Origin: Limnobaculum zhutongyuii
Lineage (GTDB): Bacteria; Pseudomonadota; Gammaproteobacteria; Enterobacterales; Enterobacteriaceae
Direction: 5' to 3'
NCBI RefSeq assembly: GCF_004295645.1
Contig: NZ_CP034752.1
Location: 2,914,001 to 2,978,000, forward strand
Length of the DNA stretch: 64,000 nucleotides
This document shows positions 33,077-42,497 of this stretch, one piece after another. The position numbers were made by a program, and so were the translations under genes. Numbering within the stretch: the stretch's first letter is position 1; every line of letters starts with the position of its first letter. The notes below the pieces were generated by a model. It worked only from the letters and a program-made list of their open reading frames with translations. It did not search any database and was not told the DNA's origin.

Positions 33077-33904
33077 ATGTTCGGCTTTGGTAAAAAGAAA
33101 GATAAAGAAATCATTCGGGTTCAGTTTATTGAAAGCGGTCAGGAAAACGCCTTTGCCGCTTCCGAGGTGCCGATTGAACAACTACCTGATACCTTTGAGA
33201 TCAATACAACTCTGAGCATCGCCGGAGATGAATGGAGCGTGGTGAGCGCTGTGCCACCGCGCAAAGCAGAGTTTCGTAAAACCGGTTCGTTGATTATTAC
33301 GCTGGCAAAATATGAAGTAACACAAATTGACCCTGCAAAAATCCTCTACAGTTTGCCTACCATCAGCTCGGACTTGCCGGGCGTGGAAGCAGCAGACTCA
33401 TTGGAAAACGTGTTGGTGGTGTATGAGGACGACTGGCGCCAGTTTGAGTTTCTTTCAGTCCGACTCGAAAATGAAATCCGTCAGGAACTGGAAGATATCC
33501 TTAACATCTACCAGACCCAGCATAATGGTTCTGGTTTTAAACAACTTCACGTTCGTCGTCGGGTTGATATACCACTACCAGAAAAATCACTTACTCTTGC
33601 AGAACTGGATAACGTCTTTAGTCTGGAAAAAACCTATGACGGCATCGCATTCAGCAACGCTGCCGCTACGGTTGTTAACGGTTTTGCCCGACAAACGGTA
33701 TCGGGTTGGATCTTCTGGGGTCAGACGGATGATAGCGGTTATATCACCACCCTGTGTCTGAGGCCGGGAACACACACGGAATCTGCCACTATCGCCCCGT
33801 TAATGGACGACTTTGTAAAACAGCACCAGCTGTTGTTGGTAGATTGGGTGCAGGTATTTCTGTGCGGTGAAAGGGCTGAAAGCTTTGCCCGCTATGATGA
33901 GTAA
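33077..33904 (+). CDS. Hypothetical cytoplasmic protein
   Basis: The 275-aa product begins MFGFGKKKDKEIIRVQFIESG, has no signal or membrane helix, and is acidic with mixed alpha/beta character. AAAGGAA precedes the ATG. I do not recognise a family; neighbours (secreted protein, cfa) give no functional hint. The preceding 180 nt are AT-rich promoter-like DNA. Confidence 0.7.
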   Translation: MFGFGKKKDKEIIRVQFIESGQENAFAASEVPIEQLPDTFEINTTLSIAGDEWSVVSAVPPRKAEFRKTGSLIITLAKYEVTQIDPAKILYSLPTISSDLPGVEAADSLENVLVVYEDDWRQFEFLSVRLENEIRQELEDILNIYQTQHNGSGFKQLHVRRRVDIPLPEKSLTLAELDNVFSLEKTYDGIAFSNAAATVVNGFARQTVSGWIFWGQTDDSGYITTLCLRPGTHTESATIAPLMDDFVKQHQLLLVDWVQVFLCGERAESFARYDE

Positions 33905-34043
33905 CCCATCTTTTGCTGATTGTTCAGGCTGCTATAGCATTAGCGCTATTGGCCTGAACAATTCACCAGCTAATTATTTTCCCGTAAATCATTGTGTTAT
34001 CCGGCATGATTAAAAAAACATCAAAGGTGATACAAATCACGTC

Positions 34044-34072
34044 TTGAGTCTTGCTTTTAGCCGCTCTATACT
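34044..34072 (+). promoter_or_regulatory. Sigma-70 promoter of cfa with long leader
   Basis: TTGAGT (34044-34049) and TATACT (34067-34072) are separated by 17 nt. Transcription from here would carry a 5' leader of about 245 nt before cfa, similar to the E. coli cfa long transcript, which is targeted by small RNAs. The 84-codon frame crossing this leader looks spurious. Confidence 0.6.
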
Positions 34073-34324
34073 CGGAAAACCGCCATACATAACATTATTA
34101 ACACGTTTATCTTACAAACGTCTTGCAGGCGATGGATTATCGCCCCTGTTTCTATCATGGACTGGTTCACCGGTTTGCTGCTTGCCTCCGGATTTTCTCT
34201 CTGTTTCTAAGCCAAAAATACGTTTTCATCGTTGGTGGTTTACCTGCCCTCAGGTATTCACTCACCGTATGCGTTATATCGGGTGTGCCTTAAGGTAGTA
34301 ACCAGATAAAGTTATGGAGAAACT

Positions 34325-35476
34325 ATGAGCTCATCATGTATTGAAGATGTCAGCACTCAGGATAATCCGTGGTATCGAATTATCAGTGAGTTACTACAGC
34401 TGGCTGATGTTGAAATTAACGGTTCACGCCCGTTTGATATTAAAGTTCACCACCCGCAGTTCTTCAAACGCGTAGTGCAACAAGGTTCCCTCGGTCTGGG
34501 TGAAAGCTATATGGACGGATGGTGGGACTGTCAGCGTCCCGATATGCTATTTCATCGTATCCTGCGTTCCGGGCTGGATAAGAAAGTCCCTCACCATATT
34601 AAAGATTTCCTGCGTATCACCACCGCCCGTCTGATTAATCTGCAGTCAAAACATCGCGCCTGGATGGTCGGCAAAAAACATTATGATTTGGGTAACGATT
34701 TGTTTAACCAGATCCTCGATCCTTATATGCAATACTCCTGTGGTTACTGGAAAGAGGCAGATACGCTGGAACAGGCCCAGCAGGCCAAACTGAAAATGAT
34801 TTGTGAAAAACTTCAGCTAAAGCCGGGAATGACTCTGCTGGATATTGGCTGTGGCTGGGGTGGATTATCCGCCTATGCGGCGAAAAACTATGGTGTTTCG
34901 GTAGAGGGGGTAACCATCTCTGCTGAACAGCAAAAGCTGGCTCAACAGCGTTGTGCCGGGCTGGATGTGACTATTTTGTTGGAAGATTACCGCGACTTGC
35001 ATAATCATTACGACAGGATTGTTTCGGTAGGAATGTTTGAGCACGTTGGGCCGAAAAACTATCACACCTATTTTGATGTGGTTGCGCGCAACCTGAAACC
35101 AAACGGGCTGTTTTTACTGCATACCATTGGTTCGAAACAGACCAAGGTGAATGTCGACCCGTGGATCCATAAATATATCTTCCCTAATGGCTGCCTGCCG
35201 TCAGTAACCAATATTGCGCAAAACAGCGAAAAGCATTTTGTCATGGAAGACCTGCATAACTTCGGTGCTGACTACGACCGAACGCTGATGGCCTGGTACA
35301 AAGGATTTATTCAGGGATGGAGCGAGCTTTCAGGCAAGTATGATGAACGTTTTAAACGTATGTTTACTTACTATCTGAATGCCTGCGCTGGCGCTTTCCG
35401 GGCCAGAGATATTCAGCTGTGGCAAATTCTGTTCAGCCCTAAAGGCGTTGAGGGAGGGATCCGCGTTCCTCGCTAA
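34325..35476 (+). CDS. cfa: Cyclopropane-fatty-acyl-phospholipid synthase
   Basis: This 383-aa protein (E. coli Cfa is 382) has the N-terminal lipid-binding domain and a SAM-dependent methyltransferase core with LLDIGCGWGG near residue 176. YDLGNDLF, YMQYSCGYW and MFEHVG supply active-site residues. It adds methylene bridges across double bonds of membrane phospholipids on entry to stationary phase. GGAG precedes the ATG. Confidence 0.95.
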   Translation: MSSSCIEDVSTQDNPWYRIISELLQLADVEINGSRPFDIKVHHPQFFKRVVQQGSLGLGESYMDGWWDCQRPDMLFHRILRSGLDKKVPHHIKDFLRITTARLINLQSKHRAWMVGKKHYDLGNDLFNQILDPYMQYSCGYWKEADTLEQAQQAKLKMICEKLQLKPGMTLLDIGCGWGGLSAYAAKNYGVSVEGVTISAEQQKLAQQRCAGLDVTILLEDYRDLHNHYDRIVSVGMFEHVGPKNYHTYFDVVARNLKPNGLFLLHTIGSKQTKVNVDPWIHKYIFPNGCLPSVTNIAQNSEKHFVMEDLHNFGADYDRTLMAWYKGFIQGWSELSGKYDERFKRMFTYYLNACAGAFRARDIQLWQILFSPKGVEGGIRVPR

Positions 35477-35509
35477 TCTTACGGAATCATCCATGACCAT
35501 GATAAAAAC

Positions 35510-35545
35510 AAAACCCGCACACCTATTGGTTAACGCGGGTTTTTG
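35510..35545. terminator. Bidirectional terminator between cfa and ddh
   Basis: AAAACCCGC (35510-35518) pairs with GCGGGTTTT (35535-35543), with A- and T-rich flanks; it serves the two converging genes. Confidence 0.8.
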
Positions 35546-35572
35546 TTATTAACTGCCAAACGTTAAGGCGAA

Positions 35573-36472
35573 TTACACCAGACGCTCAATCAGTTTATCC
35601 GTTTCCCCTTGCAGGAAATGGATTGGAGCCACTTCAATTACCGTATAGGCACCGCTGCTTAATTTAGTGGTCGCCCGGGCAGCAGAAACTAAAAACTGCG
35701 AGGTCAGCGCCGGGTTGTTGATGCGCATGGAATATTCAAACAGTTGATTTTGAGTCTCACCCGATACTCCTTTATGGGTTAAATGCACGCCGTGCCCCAT
35801 ATCTTTCAGGTTATCAACGCAATCAACCTGCTTAACGTGAGTTTCGTCTGAGGCAAAATAGTCATCGGCCTTTAACGTTTTCTCTACCGTGGCAAAATCA
35901 GCACCCTGCTCCAGCTCAATATAAACCAGGCGGCGATGCACGCCGGTTCCCATTGGTACCGTTACCGATAGCGCCTCTTTAACCCCAGGAATCGCTCTGG
36001 CAGCCACTGAGTGCCCCATGCTCATACCCGGACCAAAGTTGGTATAGGTGATCCCTTTTGGCGCCATCGCCAGCATCAGGGTACGCACAATAGAGTCAGA
36101 GCCCGGATCCCAGCCCGCTGCCACAACGGATACCGTATTGTTGGCTTTAGCGATAGGGTCCAGCGTATTTTTTAAATCAACAATCTGAGAGTGAACGTCA
36201 AAACTGTCTACGGTGTTGATACCTTTCGCCAGAATTTTCTGAGCCACTTGTTTTATCGCCCGGGTTGGTGAGCAAAGAATCGCCACATCAACATTGTCTA
36301 ACTTATCAATGTCATCCACTACCTGATAAGCGGCCAGCTCTGCCAGTGGTTCACCCGCGCTGCGGCGTACTACTCCGGCAATTTCAAAATCATCTGCCGC
36401 GTTCAGGGCTTCAATCGCATATTTACCAATATTTCCATAGCCGACAACGGCCGCTCTAATTTTTTTAGTCAT
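35573..36472 (-). CDS. ddh: meso-Diaminopimelate D-dehydrogenase
   Basis: The 299-aa protein starts with an NADP-binding motif (AAVVGYGNIGKYAIEAL) and has the DapDH signature stretches SFDVHSQI, AGWDPGSDS and GPGMSMGHSVAA. It interconverts tetrahydrodipicolinate, ammonia and meso-diaminopimelate in one step, bypassing the four-step succinylase route of lysine and peptidoglycan synthesis. It is patchily distributed in Enterobacterales. The 396 nt upstream contain no other gene. Confidence 0.9.
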   Translation of the reverse strand: MTKKIRAAVVGYGNIGKYAIEALNAADDFEIAGVVRRSAGEPLAELAAYQVVDDIDKLDNVDVAILCSPTRAIKQVAQKILAKGINTVDSFDVHSQIVDLKNTLDPIAKANNTVSVVAAGWDPGSDSIVRTLMLAMAPKGITYTNFGPGMSMGHSVAARAIPGVKEALSVTVPMGTGVHRRLVYIELEQGADFATVEKTLKADDYFASDETHVKQVDCVDNLKDMGHGVHLTHKGVSGETQNQLFEYSMRINNPALTSQFLVSAARATTKLSSGAYTVIEVAPIHFLQGETDKLIERLV

Positions 36473-36868
36473 GGTTATCCCTGTCTCAGTTATTGTTTTA
36501 ATCTTGCCGTTCTCATTCTTCCACTAACCTAAATGATTAACAAAAGAAAAACCGCCTTAGACTTTAACCAATGTTATCAAATATTCCAAAGCAGAAATAA
36601 TACTCTGGTTTTATTTAGTCAAAAAAATAACGTTTATTCAGCCATATTATCAGCCGCAGAAGCTATGCTTTGACGAACTCAGAGAGTTATCCAATTCAGA
36701 TAGTGAAACTATGCCGTTTCAGACCCGCATTTTTAGTTTAAAAAATTATCACTCTGTTAGAGACTATTGGTTGAACAATGCTACAATACGCCGCGTTGTT
36801 TCCCCTTCTCACCTGAGTTGAACATCCGTTTTAACGTTTATCTGATAAAAAAGTATTAGGATTTTTTA

Positions 36869-38197
36869 ATGCATCACCATGATGTTACAGAGCGCTCATT
36901 ATTTTCTCTGAGCTGGCCGATATTTATCGATCTGTTTTTACACTTTTCGACGCTGCTGATTAATATCTATATGGTCAGCCAGGTGTCTACCGCCTATCTT
37001 GCTGCGATGGGGCCCGGTAACCTGGTTTTCGATATGTGTATTACCATATTCAGCTTTATCAGCGTTGGGTGTAGCGTTGTTATTGCTCAGTATCTGGGTG
37101 CTCGCCATATGGATATGGCAAAGAAAGCGATTCATATTTCCATTGCGTTTAACTTTGTACTCGGTCTGTTCTGTGCGGGGGCCATCTTCTTCTTTGGTTA
37201 CAAAGCGCTAAATATCATGAATATGCCGGAGCATCTGATGACAGATGGCTTCAACTATCTGCATATTCTGGGTATTTGTCTGATCCCCGAAGCAGTTTCG
37301 TTGATTCTGGCTGCCTGTTTGCGGGTATATGGCAAATCTAAAGCCGCCATGTACGTAACGCTGATTGTGAATATTATTACCATCATCGGTAATATTCTGG
37401 CGCTGTATGTCTTCGACGCTGGTCTGGTTGGCGTAGCCTGGTCAACGGTATTTGGTCGCGTTATCTGTATTATTCTGCTGGCCTGTTTATTAAATTACGG
37501 CTTACGCATTCGCTTTGAAATGAAACTCTTTTTCCACTGGTCTAAAGATCAACTGGGAAAAATTCTGCGCATTGGCTTACCGGCTGCCGGTGAGAATATG
37601 GTGTGGATTCTGCAATATATGACCGCCAACGCCTTTATCGGCCTGATGGGTGAAACCTCACTGGCGGCGCAAACCCTCTATTTTCAGATCGCGCTATTTG
37701 TCATGCTGTTTGGTATTTCCGTCAGTATCGGTAATGAAATCTTTGTTGGTCATCTGGTGGGAGCAAAACGCTTCGAGGACGCCTATCGTCAGACGTTCCG
37801 CAGCCTGAAGCTGGGGGTTGGGGTCACTATTCTGGTGGTCATCGGCTTCTGGCTGGCAGATGTGCATATTCTGCACTTCCTGTCGAAAGATGATGGAATT
37901 AATAAGCTGTTGCTGCCGCTGTTTTTACTTTCGGTATTCCTTGAGCCGGGCAGAACCTTCAATATCGTGATGGTGAACGCCCTGCGGGCATCAGGCGATG
38001 CTACTTTCCCGTTATATACCGCCATCTTCTTTATGTGGTGTGTCTCGATACCGGTGGGCTATTTCCTCGGTATTACCATGGAGATGGGCCTGGTAGGGAT
38101 CTGGATCGGCTTTATGTGTGACGAATGGCTACGCGGGCTGGCTAACACCTGGCGCTGGAAATCAAGAAAGTGGCAGGCTAAACGACTCAATATTTAG
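36869..38197 (+). CDS. MATE-family multidrug efflux transporter
   Basis: This 442-aa membrane protein has 12 predicted helices in two MATE halves (PIFIDLFLHFSTLLINIYMVSQVSTAYLAAMG at the start; IGLPAAGENMVWILQYMTANAFIGLMGE in the second half). MATE carriers exchange drugs for Na+ or H+. It is monocistronic, 396 nt from the divergent ddh. The substrate is unknown. Confidence 0.85.
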   Translation: MHHHDVTERSLFSLSWPIFIDLFLHFSTLLINIYMVSQVSTAYLAAMGPGNLVFDMCITIFSFISVGCSVVIAQYLGARHMDMAKKAIHISIAFNFVLGLFCAGAIFFFGYKALNIMNMPEHLMTDGFNYLHILGICLIPEAVSLILAACLRVYGKSKAAMYVTLIVNIITIIGNILALYVFDAGLVGVAWSTVFGRVICIILLACLLNYGLRIRFEMKLFFHWSKDQLGKILRIGLPAAGENMVWILQYMTANAFIGLMGETSLAAQTLYFQIALFVMLFGISVSIGNEIFVGHLVGAKRFEDAYRQTFRSLKLGVGVTILVVIGFWLADVHILHFLSKDDGINKLLLPLFLLSVFLEPGRTFNIVMVNALRASGDATFPLYTAIFFMWCVSIPVGYFLGITMEMGLVGIWIGFMCDEWLRGLANTWRWKSRKWQAKRLNI

Positions 38198-38365
38198 TCG
38201 GCGGTTTCTGTAGCAGGCTTACTCTGATTGTTTGGGGTAAGCCTGATATTCCAATCACATCAACAAAGCGTTTTATTTATTTCCTAAAAACGCAGCTTAT
38301 CACCAGCACGTCTATTTTTTGTCTTACCTGATAGCGTTGCCTTTAGCATTTCCTGCGATATTGCT

Positions 38366-38405
38366 CAGTTTTACGTATTATAAGCGTAAAAGTTTCGTAA
38401 AACTG
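38366..38405. promoter_or_regulatory. 10-bp inverted repeat with internal copy
   Basis: CAGTTTTACG (38366-38375) and CGTAAAACTG (38396-38405) are perfect inverted arms 20 nt apart; GCGTAAAAG lies between them. About 70 nt upstream of the gene at 38477. Could be an operator; no T-run makes a terminator unlikely. Confidence 0.35.
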
Positions 38406-38476
38406 ATTTGGCTCTCTTGAACAATTTCCTCTAAATGTAATGATTGATGCATGTTCACTCGCTCAGGAATCTCAAC

Positions 38477-38803
38477 ATGCTTAAGAAGACACTGTTTATT
38501 TTATTATTAGCGGTATCGTTCTGCGCATCAGCAGGGCCGAGGGATCATCGAGACTATCGCGGTTATAAAAGTTATCCAAAGCATTATAATTACAACCGAC
38601 ATAAGCAATATCGTGCTCCATCCCACTATAACTACACACGTTATTATAATCACCGCTATAACCATCGGTATAATCCCGGTATTAGCTTTCAATATCGCTA
38701 TAACCTGAATAACTATCGTCCGGTATATAAAGGAAATTATCGACCAGCAAACCGGCCTGGCGTATATCACCATCGTGGTGGTCGACCGTCACATCTGCGT
38801 TAA
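38477..38803 (+). CDS. Secreted Tyr/His/Arg/Asn-rich protein
   Basis: AGGAA precedes the ATG at 38477, giving 108 aa. A signal peptide (MLKKTLFILLLAVSFCASA) is followed by a low-complexity mature chain dominated by Tyr, His, Arg, Asn and Pro (NHRYNHRYNPG, YRPANRPG). It resembles small RcnB-less secreted proteins of enterics in composition only; metal or surface binding is guesswork. A good terminator follows. Confidence 0.65.
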   Translation: MLKKTLFILLLAVSFCASAGPRDHRDYRGYKSYPKHYNYNRHKQYRAPSHYNYTRYYNHRYNHRYNPGISFQYRYNLNNYRPVYKGNYRPANRPGVYHHRGGRPSHLR

Positions 38804-38816
38804 TTCTGTTATCGAT

Positions 38817-38850
38817 AAAGAGCCTGAACACCATGTCAGGCTCTTTGTTC
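38817..38850 (+). terminator. Terminator after the Tyr/His-rich protein gene
   Basis: AAAGAGCCTGA (38817-38827) pairs with TCAGGCTCTTT (38836-38846) in an 11-bp stem ending in TTTGTT. Confidence 0.85.
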
Positions 38851-38956
38851 ACCAGCCTGCTTCACAATTCCAATATTCTTGCCCTTCCGGAATAGATTTC
38901 CGTTATTCTTTTGCCATAATTTTATTACTGACCGCATAAACAGACAGGATTGTATT

Positions 38957-39349
38957 ATGGTTAAATTCGGATACACCATTGTCTATGTCGACGATGTTGA
39001 GAAAACGCTTCATTTCTTTAATGAAGCCTTCAATATGAAAACCCGCTTTCTGCATGATACCGGGACCTATGGCGAGCTGGATACCGGCGAAACCGTTCTG
39101 GCGTTTGCTTCTCATGAATTGGGCCATGGTCATTTCCCTGATGGCTATATACCCGCAGGCAGCTCAGAAAAACCGCTGGGTATTGAAATTGCGCTGGTGA
39201 CAAAAGATGTTCAAACAACCCACAATGCCGCGATTGTTTATGGTTCTACCGAGCTAAAAGCACCAACGGTGATGCCCTGGGGGCAGACCGTCTCCTATGT
39301 CAGGGCGCCGTCCGGAATTCTGCTGGAATTATGTAGCCCGATATCCTGA
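38957..39349 (+). CDS. VOC-family (glyoxalase/bleomycin-resistance-like) protein
   Basis: The start at 38957 gives 130 aa with the vicinal-oxygen-chelate pattern: FGYTIVYVDDVEKTLHFFNEAFN at the start, then GHFPDG, and APSGILLELCSP with a metal-ligand-type Glu at the end. The substrate is unknown. A longer upstream frame lacks a ribosome site. Confidence 0.8.
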   Translation: MVKFGYTIVYVDDVEKTLHFFNEAFNMKTRFLHDTGTYGELDTGETVLAFASHELGHGHFPDGYIPAGSSEKPLGIEIALVTKDVQTTHNAAIVYGSTELKAPTVMPWGQTVSYVRAPSGILLELCSPIS

Positions 39350-39499
39350 TTGATGGCGGCGAATATGCCGCCTCGTTTTCTATTCTGCTTACGGCTTTTC
39401 TCTTTTCGATTAATCAGGCAGGTAAGATAATAATGGCATCCGTTTTCATTCTGGGTTAAACCTATACTATCCCCTGATTCTGCTGGCTAAGGATATATT

Positions 39500-40146
39500 A
39501 TGAAACTCTATGTCTATGACCATTGCCCTTTCTGCGTGAAAGCACGCATGATATTTGGCATCAAAAAGATCCCTTTTGAACTGGTAACTCTGCTGAATGA
39601 TGATGAAGAGACCCCATTCGCATGATCGGCCAAAAAATGGCGCCAATACTGGAAAAAGACGATGGTAGCTATATGCCAGAAAGTATGGATATTGTGCACT
39701 ATGTGGATGAAACGTTTGGCTCCCCGGCTTTAACCGGTAAAACCAACCCGGCCATTGCCGACTGGTTGAAGCAGGTTTCCCCTTATCTCAACAAACTGCT
39801 GATTCCTCGCTATGCTCAGGCTGACTTCTGTGAATTCAGAACGCCATCGGCCCGTCAGTATTTCAGCCACAAAAAAGAAGCCATGATTGGTAATTTTGCT
39901 GAAGCGCTGGCACAAACGCCGGAACTGATTAAGCAGTTGGAGCAAGACCTTGCCCAACTGGAAAAACTGATTCAATCACCGGCAGCCTGTAACGGTGAGC
40001 TGTCGGTAGATGACATTCACCTGTTTCCATCAATCCGGGGAATATCCATTGTGAAGGGGGTAACATATCCGCCTAAAATTGATGCCTATCGTAAAGAGAT
40101 GTCGAAAATAGCTGGCGTTAACCTGCTGGACAACATCGATCAGTAA
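39500..40146 (+). pseudogene. grxB: Glutaredoxin 2, frameshifted
   Basis: The first part reads MKLYVYDHCPFCVKARMIFG with the Cys9-Pro-Phe-Cys12 redox site and runs to LLNDDEETP, where the frame ends in TGA at 39623. The rest (RMIGQKMAPILEKDDGSYMPESMDIVHYVDETFG onward) continues in another frame. Comparison with E. coli Grx2 (NDDAETPTRMVGQK) places a one-base loss in the CCCC run near 39612-39615. It is either a recent null mutation or a sequence error; everything else is intact. A strong terminator follows. Confidence 0.85.
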
Positions 40147-40163
40147 TTTTGCTTTTAAAATTG

Positions 40164-40198
40164 GCATCCGGTGATAATCACTTCACCGGATGCTTTAT
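40164..40198 (+). terminator. Terminator after grxB
   Basis: GCATCCGGTGA (40164-40174) pairs with TCACCGGATGC (40183-40193), followed by TTTAT. Confidence 0.8.
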
Positions 40199-40317
40199 AC
40201 CACCTGCAGTAAAACCCATTTTTATTGTTCAATTTTTTTGAATATCTGAGTGATTTTTTTCCGCTTTTTATCTTTGTGCTATCGACTAAACTGTTTAAAA
40301 CGTTAAGGAGGTTTCAC

Positions 40318-41013
40318 ATGATTTATTTACGTAAAGCTGATGTACGCGGCCATGCTAATCATGGTTGGCTTGATAGCTGGCATAGTTTCTCTTTCGCTGA
40401 TTACTACGATCCTAACTTTATGGGTTTCTCTGCACTGCGAGTGATCAATGAAGACAGAGTGGCACCGGGCCAGGGTTTCCCTACCCATCCACATAAAGAT
40501 ATGGAAATACTCTCTTATGTTCTGGAAGGTACTATTGAACATCAGGACAGTATGGGAAACAAAGAGCGCGTTCCTGCTGGTGATTTTCAGATTATGAGTG
40601 CCGGCACCGGCGTTCGCCACTCAGAATACAACCCGAGTGATAGCGAACCTCTGCACTTTTATCAGATCTGGATTATTCCCGATCGCAAGGACATTACGCC
40701 ACGTTATGAGCAGAAGACCTTTACTGCAAAGCATGCGCGTCAGTTGGTCCTGTCTCCTGATGCCCGTGATGGTTCTTTAAAAGTTTATCAGGATATGGAG
40801 CTATGGCGCTGGGCGCTGGATGCCAAAGAGACAGCTGAATTCAGTATCAAAGAAGGACGTCGTATCTGGGTACAGGTGGTGAAAGGTGATGTAGAAATCA
40901 ATGGTGTTCAAGCCTCAACTAGCGACGGTATCGCTCTGTGGGATGAATCAACCATGAATATCACTGTTCATAGCGATAGTGAGATTTTGGTATTTGATTT
41001 ACCTAAAGTTTAA
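40318..41013 (+). CDS. yhhW: Pirin-family protein, YhhW-like (quercetin dioxygenase)
   Basis: ATG at 40318 follows AAGGAGG and gives 231 aa, the length of E. coli YhhW. The bicupin fold shows HPHKDMEILSYVLEG with metal-binding histidines and MSAGTGVRHSEYN with further ligands. YhhW degrades quercetin in vitro; the natural substrate is unclear. A dyad at 41032-41067 follows. Confidence 0.9.
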   Translation: MIYLRKADVRGHANHGWLDSWHSFSFADYYDPNFMGFSALRVINEDRVAPGQGFPTHPHKDMEILSYVLEGTIEHQDSMGNKERVPAGDFQIMSAGTGVRHSEYNPSDSEPLHFYQIWIIPDRKDITPRYEQKTFTAKHARQLVLSPDARDGSLKVYQDMELWRWALDAKETAEFSIKEGRRIWVQVVKGDVEINGVQASTSDGIALWDESTMNITVHSDSEILVFDLPKV

Positions 41014-41031
41014 TATTTTGAAACAACTGGT

Positions 41032-41067
41032 TTGCCATTAGTGATTAATTTCTATCATTAATGGCAA
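41032..41067 (+). terminator. Weak hairpin after yhhW
   Basis: TTGCCATTA (41032-41040) pairs with TAATGGCAA (41059-41067). The following 350 nt up to 41420 are very AT-rich and show no gene; they presumably hold the promoter of the pump operon. Confidence 0.5.
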
Positions 41068-41420
41068 TTCCTTTTCAATTCTAAAAAATAATTATTTAGT
41101 TAATTATTCAACAATTCAATAAAACCCTTTCAAATCCCACTGGTTAATAATTAAATAAGTAGCCATAGAAAAGCTATATCGTTACTTATAAATACCAAGT
41201 AATTACTTAGAAAAATCTAGCTAACCATATAATTAAAATAGAATTTATAGCCATGCTTATTGACATCCTTCACGTTAAATATTATTAATACCGCCGAATG
41301 ACAAATACTCAACATTAATTATATTTAAGTGCCTTTTGAATAATAAAAATAAGAATTACCTTATTTTTCGTCAGGTAACTAGCAAAGGAATTTCGTTTTA
41401 ACACAGGGAACAAAATCAGC

Positions 41421-42497
41421 ATGTCGCCCGACAACAACACAATATCGCCAACAACAACTAATACGAAAATAAACAAGAATAATAAGAAAAAAGTATTCAC
41501 TCTTTATATATTATTGTTGTTTATCATCGGGCTGTCCTCCTTTAGTTATTACTGGTTTTGTCTGAAAGACTACGAAAGTACTGATGATGCCTTTATTGAT
41601 ACCAATATTGCGAAAGTGTCCGCCGCCGTACCCGGTCGGGTAGATCGCATTCTGGTGGAAGATAATCAATATGTGGAAGCGGGTAGCGTCTTGATTGAGC
41701 TTGATGCCCGTGACTATCAAAACCTGCTCAATAAGGCCATTGCCGCTCAGAATGTGGCATTAGCACAAACGCCACAGTTACATAATCAGATAGAAGCGCT
41801 GGAAGCCAATTTAAAACAGACTCAGGCCAACGTGAAATCAGCAGAGGCTGAGTATCAACGCGATAAAGATGATTATGACCGCTACCAAAAATCTCAGCAA
41901 ACCTGGAGTCAGAGTCAGCTCAGTATGCAACATGCCGCGTTTAAAGCCAGTGCAGGTCGGTTAGATGCCGCACGCCAGTCGGTTATTTACAATCAGGCCT
42001 TGCTCAATAAAGGAAAAGCCGCACTGGAAGAGAACAATGCGCAACTAAAACAGCTGGAAGTCGAAATCGAGAATGCAAAACTGCAGCTGTCCTATACCAA
42101 AATTATTGCGCCACAGAGTGGGCATGTCACCAAGCGCAGCGTAGAGCTGGGAAGTTATATCGATCCGGGCAGAACCTTATTATCTGTGGTTTCTAACAAC
42201 GTCTGGATAACGGCAAATTTTAAAGAGACTCAACTGGCCAATATGCGCCCGGGGCAAGAGGTGGAAGTGGCTATTGATGCCTATCCTCAATATAAATACA
42301 GCGCCAAAATAGACAGTATCCAGCGTGGAACAGGCCCGGTATTCAGTATGTTACCGGCAGAAAATGCCACCGGTAACTATATTAAAGTGGTTCAACGAGT
42401 ACCGGTAAAAATCTTGTTTACCGACCCCAGAATTAATGACGCCGAGCATCCTTTGTCTCCCGGCATGTCGGTAGTGCCTAATGTCCACATCAAGTAA
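41421..42497 (+). CDS. emrA: EmrA/HlyD-type efflux adaptor
   Basis: The 358-aa protein has one N-terminal membrane helix, a barrel-sandwich half motif (FIDTNIAKVSAAVPGRVDRILVEDNQYVEAGSVLIELD), a long coiled coil (about residues 95-215) and a C-terminal beta-barrel, the membrane-fusion plan of EmrA. It overlaps the transporter gene by 17 nt. It would bridge the EmrB-like pump to an outer-membrane channel. Confidence 0.87.
   Translation: MSPDNNTISPTTTNTKINKNNKKKVFTLYILLLFIIGLSSFSYYWFCLKDYESTDDAFIDTNIAKVSAAVPGRVDRILVEDNQYVEAGSVLIELDARDYQNLLNKAIAAQNVALAQTPQLHNQIEALEANLKQTQANVKSAEAEYQRDKDDYDRYQKSQQTWSQSQLSMQHAAFKASAGRLDAARQSVIYNQALLNKGKAALEENNAQLKQLEVEIENAKLQLSYTKIIAPQSGHVTKRSVELGSYIDPGRTLLSVVSNNVWITANFKETQLANMRPGQEVEVAIDAYPQYKYSAKIDSIQRGTGPVFSMLPAENATGNYIKVVQRVPVKILFTDPRINDAEHPLSPGMSVVPNVHIK

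Noticed and set aside
34044..34298. 84-codon frame upstream of cfa
   Set aside because: It starts on the -35 element of the cfa promoter, has no ribosome site and no protein-like composition; the stretch is better read as the cfa leader.
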